The translations under genes were made by a program, and so were the position numbers. From assembly GCA_022818135.1 (NCBI GenBank), contig JAFMSR010000010.1, positions 31,420,269 to 31,484,268 of the forward strand: a stretch of DNA of 64,000 bases, in the 5' to 3' direction. A model generated the notes under the pieces. The model saw nothing but the letters and a program-made list of their open reading frames with translations, was not told the origin of the DNA and did no database searches. Source of the DNA: Saxidomus purpurata (Eukaryota > Mollusca > Bivalvia > Venerida > Veneridae). Shown here piece by piece: positions 26,401 to 36,303 of this stretch. Positions within the stretch are counted from its first letter, which is position 1. The number at the start of each line of letters is the position of its first letter.

Positions 26401-29400
26401 GCTCCAGATGGTATACCAACCTTGAGATCTACGACTCCAAATGCAGATGCCTAAACCACATGATGAAAGGAAACTGAAATTAATGATTATCTGCCATGAT
26501 TTGTTTAATGCGTATGCGCCGATTCTCTGTGTCATGTTTTGAGACAATATTCTGTTACGCATCCAGAAGAAATTGATTCAACTGCAGGTCCTGCGCGCTT
26601 TTTGATATTTTATCTACTGAAACTAAACTAGTTTTTTTCATATGTTATTTAATTTAGGCTTGCCATGAGTTCTGTCGTATACGAAAGATAACAGAAAACT
26701 GCAACTGCATTCCGGTAGATGCCCCTGAAGGAATAGATCTTAATAGTACAGCTCTACCAGTATGTGACACCAGGCTACAGTCAGGTTTGTGTTACACGTA
26801 TTCTCTCTCTTTCTCTCTCTCTTCCAATACAATAGCTATTACAGTTTTAATCCATTATAAATAAATGTAAATTTGATGCTTAAAGCGAGAGGAAAAGTTT
26901 ACTAAATCTTACTTCTGAACCATATCAAACATTACTATCTATGTAGTGTAAAGTGAAACACTCGATTTTCCGGCAGCAATTATTGTCAGTACTCTCTTCA
27001 CTACGTTTCTTACCTGGGTGTCTTTCTGTCAATAACATGAAATAGCAAGTACTTGTATTACGTTACAGGAAAAGGACGTTTATAAGTCACGTGAAACTGA
27101 TTTTAAGAAGGTATTGTAACAAGTGGCATTTCCCTTCTATTTCAGTTGAAGCCTGCTTAGTCAAGATCGATATTCACTTCGATAGTAGCGATTTTGGTTG
27201 TAACTGTAAGGGACCATGCAGGTAATTAACATTTTACATTTCGTAAAAGTGTGTTATAAACCTCATCGAAAAAAGCATCATGATTATACTGACGCAAATT
27301 TTGAAAGAGTTACCTTACCATAACCTGTCAACGTATACAATGTAAGGTTTGTCCGCTATCGCCATGCAGAAGAATTTGAATATTTATAATTAGCTGAATA
27401 ACAGAGGAATGAGCTTTCTCGTTCATGGCCTAGTTTCGTTCTAGTTGCACAACTGCTTACCTTTACATATAGAAAAGTTGATAAGGACTTAGACTATCTT
27501 ACTGGTACTTTGGAGTGAAAAGTAATTTCACTGAATAACATTGATGCTTTCAATAGAAATAAAATACTTAATTTGAAAATTGAATGTCCTTGGTACATTT
27601 TCATTATTAATGTATATGCGCTTAATATTTTTCATCAACTCTGGATATTTCCATATTTTTCAGTACTTTTAAATATTTAGGTTCAACGTGAAACCGGATC
27701 TTCAATGTATGCTGTTATGATCGCCTTATGCCCTGTATTGACCTTGAGAAATTATCTTGCTAAGCTTAGACATAATGTCATACTTGAAGAACTCCGAAGA
27801 AATGTTGGGCCTAGATCTAGGTCACTATGTCAAATGATAGTCAAAACTTATGTTTACAAGCAGCAATAGTTTTTCCCAATATTCTTAAAACTTGCTGTGA
27901 AAGTATTTGCTCCTTAATTTTTTTGTGTTTTTGGAAAATAAGGGCGCTAGGTCAAATCATTAGAATACAGAGTGTAGAGGCAAACATTTTTTTCCTATCT
28001 TCATAATACTTGCACAGTTTGTTTGTTTAAAGGAAGTTTCGGTCCAGTTTGAGTATAATACCTATATCTTAAGGTTAACTCTTATAGAATCCTTGTGTTC
28101 ACATCTTCTAATTGTTATAAATATATGTATTTCTGTCTTAGTAAAATACAAAGTACGTTTGGAACAGGATTTTTATCAAGGACAAACAACTTTTAAACAA
28201 TGATAAAAGAATTAATTATAACTTTGTGTAGTCATTAGTGACATATTTCACGGCCCAAACAGAACTTTTTATGAAGGTATAATAAACAAAAGCTTGGTCA
28301 GTTTTCATATCGAATCATACGAAACAAGGTAATGTGGATTTTTATATTATCAGTGGCCACGTGATAAAAAAAGAAAAAACGAAAAAAAACGCATCACGTG
28401 GCCAGCGATAAAAAAAAGAAAAAACAAAAACTAAACGATCACGTGGCCACGTGATAAAAAAAAAAAAAAACGAAAAACAAACGATCGCGGGCCACGCGAT
28501 AATGAAAAAGGGGAAAAACGAAAACAAAAGTACGCGTTTTGTTTTCGTTTTCTTTTTAATCACGGGCCACGTGATAGCGTTTAGTTTTTCGTTTTTCCTT
28601 TTTTATTATCACGTGGCCACGTGATAACGTTTAGTTTTTCGTTTTTCCTTTTATTATCACGTGGCCACGCGATAACTTTATTTTTCGTTTTTCTTTTTAT
28701 TATCGCGTGGCCACGCGATAGCGTTTAGTTTTTCGTTTTTTTTTTTTATTATCGCGTGGCCACGTGATAATATAAAAAAAATCCCACATGTCACCTCTGT
28801 GCTTCCGTAGAATCATATGGGGTTTAAAGTAGGTATGAAGTTTAAATAGTATAACAGCCCTTGTGTAGAATCTAAAACCTATATTTTGATCCGATTTACG
28901 TAAAGCTTACTCCGAATGTTTGTCTCATTTAAATCTAGGTCGCAAGGTCAAACAATTCCAAGCATTTTCCAAAATGCATTCTCTCTCAATTAGCAGCAAT
29001 ATTACGAAATGATAACAATAGAAGTACATACAGATTAGATAGTATTACATGGAACCAACTATTTATTTTCAGTGAATCTCTGTTTACTAAGACAATGTCT
29101 ACTTCATATTGGCCAACAGACGATTACTTGGTAAGTTGAATGCTTCACTATGCATAATTTGCTAGTTGAATATGATCATAGCAAAGAGCGGATAAATTGC
29201 ATAATGGTTTGGTACATAATAAAATCAATGTTGGCTGACTACACTTTCTCACATTGTGCTTGATCATTGTATGAAGTTCCAGTAGTTGTCAAGTTGACAG
29301 GAAAATTGCAACGGACAGACACTGACCGACAGACCGACTGACGAACCACCGGGTGACTCCTATATACCCCAACCCAAACTTCGTTTTGGGGGGTATAATG

Positions 29401-32192
29401 ACACCTTTTGCTTTATTTTCTACATTTTGTTTTAATCAAATAGACATTATTTACTTTTCTCGTAACTCTATTTTCACTTGAAAGAAAACTCTTTCTTTAC
29501 GATGATTTATTTCTTTTCACAGAGTGTTCTAATGACTGAAATGTGTGAAATGTATAAAACACCTTACTGGGTCAACTTGTGCGAGAAATTTCAGTATATG
29601 CCGTTGTGGGAAGTTGAAAGGTTTGTTTATCTTTACTTATGTAACCCTGGTATTATATGATCATTCGTCTGCTATGCGTATGTATTGTCCTTGTTATATT
29701 GTCCATAGTCACCTAACTGTATCGTGTCATATATACCTAACTGTAACCGTGTCCGTACCTAACCTAATTATTCTGGACACTTCTTCTATTTCGCAGTATT
29801 GTTATTTACAATATAAGCAAATAGATATTTAAGTATTTATTATTAAATACTTCAAAAGGAGTTGATCCCGGCTTTTTCCCTGTGTGTTATGAATACAGAA
29901 CATAAATGGTCAATCATTGAGTTTGTGTTCATTGAATCCACAACCCCCGGTTACACTTATATTCAACTTTAACTACAACGATCTCTTAGAAAGCTTTCAA
30001 ATACAAATAGAAAAGATATCTTTGAAGTAGAATGTAAGCTAGTCCTTTGTCCTTATCACCATGGCAAGGGCTATCTATGCTGCTACGTAACAGCAATTTT
30101 TTATGTTTTAGCTCACCTGACTGTGCCAGGGTGAGCTTTTAGGATGGATGATTGTCCGTGGTCTGTCAACATTTTGCTTCAAACTACATCTCCTCTGACA
30201 TCACCTGGCCAATGTTAATGAAACTATGCATGGATGTTCCTTGCATGTAGCTCTTTCAAAATAGTTCAACGAATTCTATTCCATGCAGAATTCTGGTTGG
30301 TACGGCAAAAATAAGAAAATCTTCTCCGAACCACAAGGCATAAAACTTAGATATTTGGCATGTAGCATTGCCTAGTGGACCTCATTGTTCAAACACATGA
30401 CCCCTGTGTTAAAATTAACTCCGCCCGGGCGTGTCACTTGATTTAACATAGGTTTCATTAGGATAAATTCAAAAAATATTCTTCTCCAAAACCACAAGGC
30501 CTAAAGCCAAGATATTTAGTATATAGCATTGTCTTGTGGACCTCTACCAAGTTTGTTCAAATCATGACCTCTGTTAAAAAATAATTCCGATCGAGCGTGT
30601 CAATTGATTTTACATTGGTTTCTATAGGACAAACTTCAAAATCTTCTTCTTCGGAACCACAAGGTAAATAGCTTACATATTTATTGTGTAATAGTGCCTA
30701 GTGGACGTCTTCAAAGTTTGTTCAAATAATGCCCACGGGGTCAATATTGCCCCCGTCCAGGGGTCACTAGTTTTACAAAAGCAAATATAGGACAAACTTT
30801 TATAATTCTTCTCCTCCAAAACCGCAAAGTTTTATAGCCGTTATAATTAGTGTTTAACAGTGTCTAGTGGACCTCTTCAAAGTGTGTTCAAATCATACCC
30901 CAGGGTCAAAATTTACTCTGTCCAGCCTAGCAGGGGGTCGTTTGGTATAGAGAAGACTTTAAATATCTTCTTTTCTAAAACTACAAAGCATTGAGCTTAG
31001 ATATTTGGTATGTAACATTGTCTAGTGGTATTCCACCTACTTTGTTCAAATCATGCCTATTGGGTCATAATTGACCACTTCCAACAAGCAAGTGCACTTG
31101 TACTCAGGTGAGCGATATAGGACCATCATGACCCTCTTGCTTATATAGCATTTACCCTTTAAATGCATTCATTATAAACTCATTTTTTCAGATTAGCTAT
31201 GAGCTTGTTTCTGTTTATCAAATTTAACATCATCTGTAACACGCTGTTTTAAGAGATCAAAAAAAAGATTAATATCGTATGCTTTATATAGCTCAGTCCA
31301 TCACATTTTATGTCTCATTATATCTTAATGTACCATACATTTACTTTAAAATCCTCAATAATTTAATTATGGTTAATATAAATAACTACTTTTTAATTCG
31401 TTTCATATGATGACACATGTCAAACCTATGCATCTTCATATAAGATCTAGGATAAGCCTTTCGACTTTAACGAATATCCTGTGCATTTGATATATGTGAT
31501 AATTGAATTGTTACAACTTGTTCTAATAAAACTAGTGTTCGAGAGTCATGAGGACGTAATTCCATGTCTGTGATACTTATGTGTATGTAACTTATGTGAG
31601 AGAGACTTCTCTGTAATAATATTGTTTGGAAACATTGTGTTAGATATATGGACGGCTAAAACTTACTTACTGAGTACTTTGTTTGTTACAGATTTCGACA
31701 CAACTTCCTGCGCATGACGGTTTATTTCGAGGATCTGAATTACGAATCCATAACAGAGGAACCATTGTATGAGGTATGTGTAATGAAACTGAAATTCCTG
31801 TTTAATTGATAGCTGCGTGAAATTGAGTGTAATGAGTAAGGTTCGTTCTCTGTACCCTTTTCACGTACTACTAGTATTTTGTTTCTAATATTATATTACA
31901 CTCAAGTTTTATTATCAACTGATTGATTTAATTAGGATTACTTTGGTTTATTATTATTATTGTTGCCCTGAGTGTCATTTCTAAGTGTGTTGTTAGTATT
32001 GTTAATGCTTTCTATTTTCAGAGAGTCCGTTTCTTTTCTGATATTGGCGGAGCTAGTGGTTTATTTTTGGGAGCTTCAGTTATCAGTTTTGTTGAAGTCC
32101 TTCAGCTTCTCCTCGAATTGTTTCTGATTTTGAAAGCAAACTACATTGATAAAAGAAAGGCTCGTGTGTTGCCTCAGAACTATACAACTTAA
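14444..32192 (+). CDS. DEG/ENaC-family cation channel, gene 2 (13 coding exons)
   Basis: Exons: 14444-14662, 15021-15157, 18499-18658, 19992-20614, 23685-23776, 25185-25348, 25897-25986, 26658-26784, 27146-27221, 29073-29130, 29523-29620, 31692-31773, 32022-32192. All introns are GT-AG. Together they give 2097 nt in one frame, about 698 aa. Residues 1-73 are a charged cytosolic N-terminus. HG lies at 82-83 and TM1 at about 93-115. FPAITICN is at 139-146 and an unusual finger insertion at about 173-295. GNCYT is near 391-395, followed by FHEPGIHPLPSHEGITLGPG. The cysteine-rich thumb follows (GNCDDG, ACHEFCRI, NCNCIP, CNCKGPC). TM2 carries DIGGASGLFLGASV with the GAS filter at 659-661. The product should be a trimeric plasma-membrane sodium channel subunit; ligand or stimulus is unknown. 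The acceptor of exon 4 is weak (see that entry). It lies tail to tail with paralogue gene 3. Confidence 0.9.
15438..15580 (+). pseudogene. LINE reverse transcriptase, N-terminal fragment
   Basis: The plus-strand frame reads EAKNYRGITLNNIMSKIYSR, then LLVTRLTKWAYKHEQLIDNQ and FGFQRGI. This matches the start of the polymerase domain of non-LTR retrotransposons (NYRGITL...NRL..W......QFGF..G). It lies in intron 2 of gene 2. It probably belongs to the same LINE type as the fragment at 13050-13765 but is in opposite orientation. Frame is lost after about 15580. Confidence 0.8.
16109..18047. other. 1.9-kb segment private to gene 2 intron 2
   Basis: The segment is bounded by an 11-bp direct repeat CAAAAACACAA (16098-16108 and 18037-18047). 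In gene 3 the flanks join at a single copy (about 56050). Its right end is a 27-nt hairpin, GGCCTAGGGGACT-ttc-AGTCCCCAGGCC (18010-18037), and its left end has AGCGCTGTTAGCGCT. No coding sequence is recognised. It could be an insertion in gene 2 or a microhomology deletion in gene 3. Confidence 0.65.
19992..20614 (+). CDS. Exon 4 of gene 2: expanded finger-region exon
   Basis: This 623-nt exon is the longest of the gene. Its last third, from ACCGTTCCTG at 20361 to the GTAAGT donor, aligns with the fused exon of gene 3 (WQLFH, DETFFLSRLNLKKDQWEE, FGIVFKNESV). The first about 120 codons have no counterpart there. They are acidic, then basic (KRPHKLHQKKTR), then contain RRKR-SF at 20139-20156, a consensus furin site, then the DPSLLPGNL repeat. 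The start 19992 is the only in-frame AG-preceded choice after the TGA at 19965, but its pyrimidine tract is poor. A much better acceptor lies at 19930, and its in-frame reading (SISGRKKREATMTHAD) stops at TGA 19979. A one-base shift there would join it to the long frame. Confidence 0.7.
20182..20335 (+). repeat. In-frame 27-bp coding minisatellite (LDPSLLPGN)
   Basis: GGCAACTTGGATCCCAGTTT followed by GTTGCCT repeats head to tail, about five units, increasingly degenerate downstream. The 27-bp period keeps the reading frame and yields a nine-residue repeat in the extracellular finger region. It is absent from gene 3. Confidence 0.9.
20800..21870 (+). repeat. Bivalve-type tandem repeat element in gene 2 intron 4
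   Basis: The element opens with CTCCCCGCCTTGGCGGATGG and a CCGTCCGTGCGTCC string. It continues with about five units of 145-175 bp starting GTCCGGACTGTAACTTTGTC (about 21131, 21297, 21473, 21617, 21772). The opening sequence is also present in gene 3 intron 3 (54880-54960), so at least that part predates the duplication. Confidence 0.75.
22545..23470 (+). repeat. Repeat shared by both arms (GAGCTTTTTGGGTGG... element)
   Basis: It contains ATTTCCTCCAAATGACATCT, AACACCTAGGTCAATGTAAA and a later CCGGCCGTCTGTCTGAAGC block. It matches the reverse complement of about 48740-49610, which keeps the terminal CACTTCGTGCTCAGGTGAGCT. It is one of the pearl/Helentron-like repeats and was present before duplication. 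Confidence 0.65.
24903..25035 (+). mobile_element. Truncated SINE with 13-bp target duplication
   Basis: TGAAGATTTGATA flanks the insert directly on both sides (24890-24902 and 25036-25048). Gene 3 intron 4 has only one copy (CAGTTGAAGATATG, minus strand near 46755). The 3' tail, CACAATCGAGCTAAAATAAA then AGTATAAACTAAACTAAAA, matches the SINE-like copy at 11640-11850. The duplication length fits target-primed reverse transcription. Confidence 0.8.
25410..25690. repeat. Palindromic MITE in gene 2 intron 6
   Basis: TTTTGATATTTGCGACTGTA (about 25445) is mirrored by TATACGGTCGCAAATGTCAAAA (about 25520-25541) around GGCGACGGCGTTAAAAC. The related copy is at 60530-60720. The corresponding intron of gene 3 (46160-46441) lacks it. 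Confidence 0.75.
26800..26822 (+). repeat. (TC)n microsatellite
   Basis: A TCTCTCTCTTTCTCTCTCTCTC run lies just inside intron 8. The gene 3 equivalent (AG)n is at about 45064-45085, so it predates the duplication. Confidence 0.9.
28320..28809. mobile_element. Purine/pyrimidine hairpin element with CACGTGGCCACGTG modules
   Basis: The element is flanked by GAATCATA on both sides (28312-28319 and 28810-28817). Gene 3 has one unit (GAGTCACA, minus strand near 43575) at the empty site. The left half is AAAAAAGAAAAAACGAAAAA-type and the right half TTTTTCGTTTTTCCTTTT-type, centred near 28535. The halves are punctuated by at least seven palindromes of the form TATCACGTGGCCACGTGATA or its CGCG variant. 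Ends are similar inverted (GGTAATGTGGATTTTTATAT against GGTGACATGTGGGATTTT). An 8-bp duplication fits a hAT-type transposase acting in trans. Confidence 0.75.
29255..29400 (-). repeat. Short GGGGTATA-type repeat shared by both arms
   Basis: The block ends ACCCAAACTTCGTTTTGGGG then GGTATAATGACACC, with CGACAGACCGACTG before it. The inverted counterpart lies at about 42600-42700 in gene 3 intron 9, with the same GGTCGGTTGGTCGG string. Confidence 0.6.
30110..31142 (+). mobile_element. Pearl/Helentron-like element in gene 2 intron 11
   Basis: It begins AGCTCACCTGACTGTGCC and ends TCAGGTGAGCGATATAGGAC then CATCATGACCCTCTTG. Between are about five tandem units of 159-165 bp (ACCACAAGGC..., TGTCTAGTGGACCTC...GTTCAAATCATG). 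Gene 3 has the empty site, TTTTTATGTTTTTGATATAG read in gene sense near 42200. Bivalve non-autonomous elements with a core of about 160-bp tandem repeats and these ends are known. The last bases form a short AGGxCCATCATGxCCCT hairpin. Confidence 0.7.
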
Positions 32193-32479
32193 AAGTAGAT
32201 AGGGTAAAATCAATTGTGTATAAAATGTCGAGTAGACAACTGTGTAGAAACTTATATCGAAATAATTACCATTATGTATATGACTTGGGATGCAACAGTA
32301 GACGACACTAATAATTTGCTCGGTTTCAATAGACTTAAGGAGAAACTACTTTCGTTAGTGCTGGATCATTTTGGGATTATTTTTATCAAGTGCTTGTTTT
32401 CAACGAATTGAAAGTAGCGGACATCTTGTGAAGCAGTATTAACAATTTCGTAACAACAGTAAAAAAAATACCGGTAGTT

Positions 32480-33160
32480 GCTTTTTAGCTCTCGCCTGAG
32501 CGCAAAGTGCAAAGGTGAGCCTCCAGGATTGTTGAATGTGCGTCTGGCCACAGTTTGTTTATAGTGTAGCATCTACAAGTTTGAAGCAATCATAATAAAA
32601 CTTGTAAACAATGTGTATTGCTTAGTTCATTCATGGGCTTGATCGGATCAGCAATTACTGAATAATGGCCACTGATTGAACAAAAATTGAAATATTAAAC
32701 TATGTTTAACCTCTAGCACCTTGAGACTTATGGCCCATAATTTATCAATATTGAAATACTTAATTATGTTTAAATTCTAGCACCTTAATTTCTTTACAAA
32801 TCTTAAACATATTTACAGATTATATGAACTCCAATGATTTTAATTATGGGTTTTATCAAATAAGTTGTTCCAGAGTTATGGCCCCTCATCTAACAAAAAT
32901 TTAAATGTTAAACTATGTTTACACTCTAGCACCTACATTTCTTTACTTATTCTTATCATATTTACAGAGAATGTGTATGACCCTAAGGTCTCGAATAAAT
33001 AAGATTACGGGTTTGATCAGATCAGTACTTCCATAAGCATGGCCCTTGGTGTAAGACAATTTGCAATATTTAGCTATGTTTTTATGTAGCACCTTTATTT
33101 CTTCACTTATCTTAAATGATATTTTGAATGTAGCATTGTCTAGTAGACCTGTACTGGAGG
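32480..33160 (+). repeat. Pearl-like repeat in the 3' flank of gene 2
   Basis: It begins TAGCTCTCGCCTGAGCGCAAAG and contains about four units with CTATGTTTxxxCTCTAGCACC and TTTATTTCTTCACTTATC. It is paired in reverse with 39430-40245 after gene 3, so it was part of the duplicated segment. Confidence 0.75.
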
Positions 33161-33164
33161 TATT

Positions 33165-33735
33165 TCTAAAATTTGTTTTCCCTATCCTGGTTACCCAACC
33201 AAGATAGAGTTATTTTATTATAAGTACAAATTTGATACACATACTTTGCCTCAGGAAAGATATAAATATAAGATCTATTGTATTATATTTGTAAAATATT
33301 TGCATTAACAATTATATATTTAGATGGAATTCATTAAAAATGCAAATTTGAAAAATTATATCACCTCCCTTTACCTATCTTGGTTGCGCAACAAAGATAG
33401 ATTGGTGAAAAATGCATTCAGAAGCTACACGTAGTTTTAAAACTTGCCTTTTGGTTCTCCGTGTTAAAATATTTGTATATTTATCCAAAGTAAATGTAAA
33501 AGTAGAAATTATATTGAAATAAAAAAGAAATACTAAACTTTTTAGGTACTTTCATATTTGAGGGGAGTAACAATAAAATTTTATAAAAGTTCATAAAATG
33601 TAGCTTTCTAATAGGGGTCTAACTCTATGTATTAATGAGTCTTTTTGTTCCTTAAATAAATTTTTAACAGAATGTACAAAAAAGTTAAAATTGACATCAA
33701 ATGTTGCTTAAATGTGATTGACCACCTTTAAAATT
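33165..33735. other. Insert private to the left arm
   Basis: The right arm joins GTCTAGTAGACCTC almost directly to TTGACCATGTCC. Here about 570 bp intervene. They contain two related blocks, CCTATCCTGGTTACCCAACCA and CCTATCTTGGTTGCGCAACAA. No coding sequence is recognised. Confidence 0.5.
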
Positions 33736-33816
33736 GACCATGTCCTGGTCCCTTGTCTGCATATAGAATTAGATAGAGACCTAAGCAATGAGTTGTTATA
33801 CGAACCAGCGATTTAA

Positions 33817-34830
33817 CTAATAACAACTGACTTCCTTAGCAACCAGTGTCTTCCGTAGCAAACACCAACCTAATGTCAATGTCTTCTGTTTCCTTAACTT
33901 AGCACCTCTTTCTCTGTATGACTTTATAATGGTTTCAATGCTATTATACACACCAAACCTCAATCTTTCATTCTTCTGTGTAAGTCCATAAATGAGAACA
34001 TTAAAGAGCCAGGCACTTTGTGTGTCAGGATGACGTTGCAAGCGACTAATGAGGCCTGCATTGAGGGCTGTCACATCATCCACTAGGCTATGGCCTGCTA
34101 ACCTCATTTGCTTGCGTTTTCTCATTACACGCGATTTCACACCAGTGTTTATAGTTTTTAATAGCACTAGCTTAATACCCCCACGTCTAGCTGGAATTGC
34201 AATAACTTCTTGTCTGGCTTCAACTCCCTGGCCCTTTAAAATATCACACACCGTCTCTGGCAATCCCTCCAATGACTCACCGTCTCTTCTGGTGCATCAA
34301 TAATTTTAATATCATTTCATTTTTTCGGGAATACTATATATTTAGTTTGAGCGCTTGGCAGCTTCTGTACTTCCGCTGTCTATATCGTTATTTCTAGCAT
34401 CTAATTGATCAATGTTTTTCTATTTCTTTGTATGTGGATGTCAGTTTATCAGATAGCTGTGCTGTTTGTTTTCAAAGGAGAGGGATTTTACTTTTTCATT
34501 CAACTCTTGTTTGTTCTTTGATATTTCTCTGCATTTCTTTCCTCATTTTCTCTTCAAGGTCAAGTATTATCTTTTCTATAGTCTTTGCTATCATTTGCTC
34601 AACCTCATCTGCCTTCAGCATCTTTTGAACTTTATCCTTTAACATACTAGATCTTCTGTGATCCCATCAAGTTGGGACTGTATCATAGACATATCTACTA
34701 CACTATCATTACTTACATCTGAGTGAATTCTTTTAGTTTTACTTGGTGGTTCCTCTGTTTTAGTTTTGACTTTGGTTTTATTTTGTTGTGAATTTTGTTG
34801 TCCTTGATCTCTACCAGCCATGATCAATTT
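33817..34830 (-). pseudogene. Decayed retroelement ORF1-like protein
   Basis: On the minus strand ATG 34821 starts MAGRDQGQQNSQQNKTKVKT. This is a low-complexity basic N-terminus, followed after a frameshift near 34640 by a charged coiled coil (SMLKDKVQKMLKADEVEQMI, TIEKIILDLEEKMRKEMQRN). After further breaks (34300-34500) comes a 151-codon frame, 34272-33817. It contains MEGLPETVCDILKGQGVEAR, RRGGIKLVLLKTINTGVKSR, RKRKQMRLAGHSLVDDVTAL and SAWLFNVLIYGLTQKNERLR. Coiled coil, then a small RNA-binding-type domain, then a C-terminal domain is the layout of LINE-type ORF1 proteins. The class is inferred from layout, not from a motif I can name with certainty. It lies in the spacer between the inverted arms, and its 3' end runs into the GTTGCTAAGG minisatellite. 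Confidence 0.5.
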
Positions 34831-35400
34831 ATAGTTTAGTTTAAATTACTAATGTAAAGCTGATTATTCAAAATGACTATGTACCCACAGGCTATGAAAT
34901 ATCTTTTTGTGAACAATTTACTATATACAGTTACTTGTGGTACTAGCAGTTTATCCTTTTATACTGTAGTCGCTAATCCAAGTCTATTGAATTGAATTAT
35001 CTTTTCAAATTATCTCTATACAGGTGAATTTTTTCAATGTTTTGGTATTTTTGAGTTAATGTCATAAACCAATAAGGATTGTTATAATATTGAAGATACA
35101 TGTACATTTTGTCATTTATATATTCATACATTGTATTTGTTTGTCTTTGTCATTATTATTTGTTACATGTGGCCAACGCATATTCGTTGCTATTATGAAT
35201 AAATCTGAAACTAATAAATATTTCTCTTTTTTTCTGCATGTTCTGCTGGAATTCTTTTCACCATTCATCATCATACAACACTCAATGTGTTTGGAGTGAT
35301 TCTAGCATAAAATATGGTGTTTTTGCTCATTTGTCGGTGTTTTAACAGGAGGAAAACGAGTGTTAACGGTGAGATTGTCACGCTCACGTGTCGTTAAAAC
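34831..35400. other. Spacer sequence without recognised gene
   Basis: A plus-strand frame at 35090-35299 is hydrophobic but has no family signature. Nothing else can be supported. Confidence 0.4.
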
Positions 35401-36130
35401 CCGTTTTTATGCCCCCTTCGCAAAAAGGGGTATATTGATTTCCGGATGTTGGTCGGTCGGTCGGTCCGTCCGTGGGTCCATCCGTCCGTCCGTCTACCAA
35501 CTGGTTTTCGGATGATTACTCAAGAACGCTTGAGCCTAGGATCCTGAAACTTTGTGTGGATGTTGGTCATGCCCAGCAGAGGACCCCTGTAGTTTTTTTA
35601 GCTCAGCATGTCAAAGGTCAAGGTCACATGACCCGGAATAGTAAAACGGTTTCCGGATGATAACTTGAAAATATTTGAACCTAGGATCTTCAAACTTGAT
35701 CTGGAGGTTTGTCATGACCAGATGATCACTATTGATTTTGAAGTAAGTAGGTCAAACTTCAAGGTCTCGGTGATTGCAAAATTAATTGTAAATTCGTAGT
35801 TTTCCGAACGATAACTCGAGAACGCTTGGGCTTAACGTCTTTAAACTAGATGTTGAGGTAGGTCATAACCGGTAGAGGACCCCTAATGGTTTTGAGATTA
35901 CAAGCCCAAAGGTCAAGTTCACAGTGACCCGAAATTGTTACTAAAATAGAATTGTCACTGTTAATAAAAAAAATCGAATTTTTGTTTTTGACTATAAAAT
36001 TGTTTACGCAAAAAAATAGGTCAAGGTCACTACTAAAAATAGATTTTTTCAAATAATTCTTTTGTTTTAAATTGTTTTCAGCAAACAACATTTAGGTGTT
36101 AAGGTCAAAGTCACAGTAACTAAAAAAACT
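35400..36130 (+). repeat. Tandem repeat element, ~147-bp units
   Basis: A ATGCCCCCTTCGCAAAAAGG opening and a GGTCGGTCGGTCCGTCCG string are followed by at least three units. These start GGTTTTCGGATGATTACTC (35503), GGTTTCCGGATGATAACTTG (35649) and AGTTTTCCGAACGATAACTC (35798). Each contains a GTCAAAGGTCAAGGTCAC box. This is a common bivalve repeat type. Confidence 0.8.
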
Positions 36131-36303
36131 TTTTTTTCAATTTCTTTTTTGTTTTTTATTTTAAGCTGGGGAAATGAAGTTTTATTTATACAAAAGCTTA
36201 GCTTGTGAAAAAATTTGAGAGACATATATCATCCTAGCATTCTATACATTGTTGTTAGAGAAAAAATACAGCTGCCTTCCGATACTCATTTGTGTTATAA
36301 CAT

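Larger units (their letters stand above)
14124..33880 (+). repeat. Left arm of a ~19.7-kb inverted segmental duplication
   Basis: The arm runs from ATTGGGAATATCCTAATCTT (about 14124) to the GTTGCTAAGG-type minisatellite near 33880. It pairs in reverse with 39300-58962. Similarity covers the upstream region, every exon but one (see 19992-20614), large parts of most introns, and 3' flank. An example of flank pairing is GACCATGTCCTGGTCCCTTG at 33737 against its partner near 39430. Insertions and deletions private to one arm show that the arms have diverged since duplication. Confidence 0.85.

Noticed and set aside
28342..28563. 73-codon minus-strand frame (FFSFFITWPRD repeats)
   Set aside because: It is an artefact of the A-rich hairpin element.
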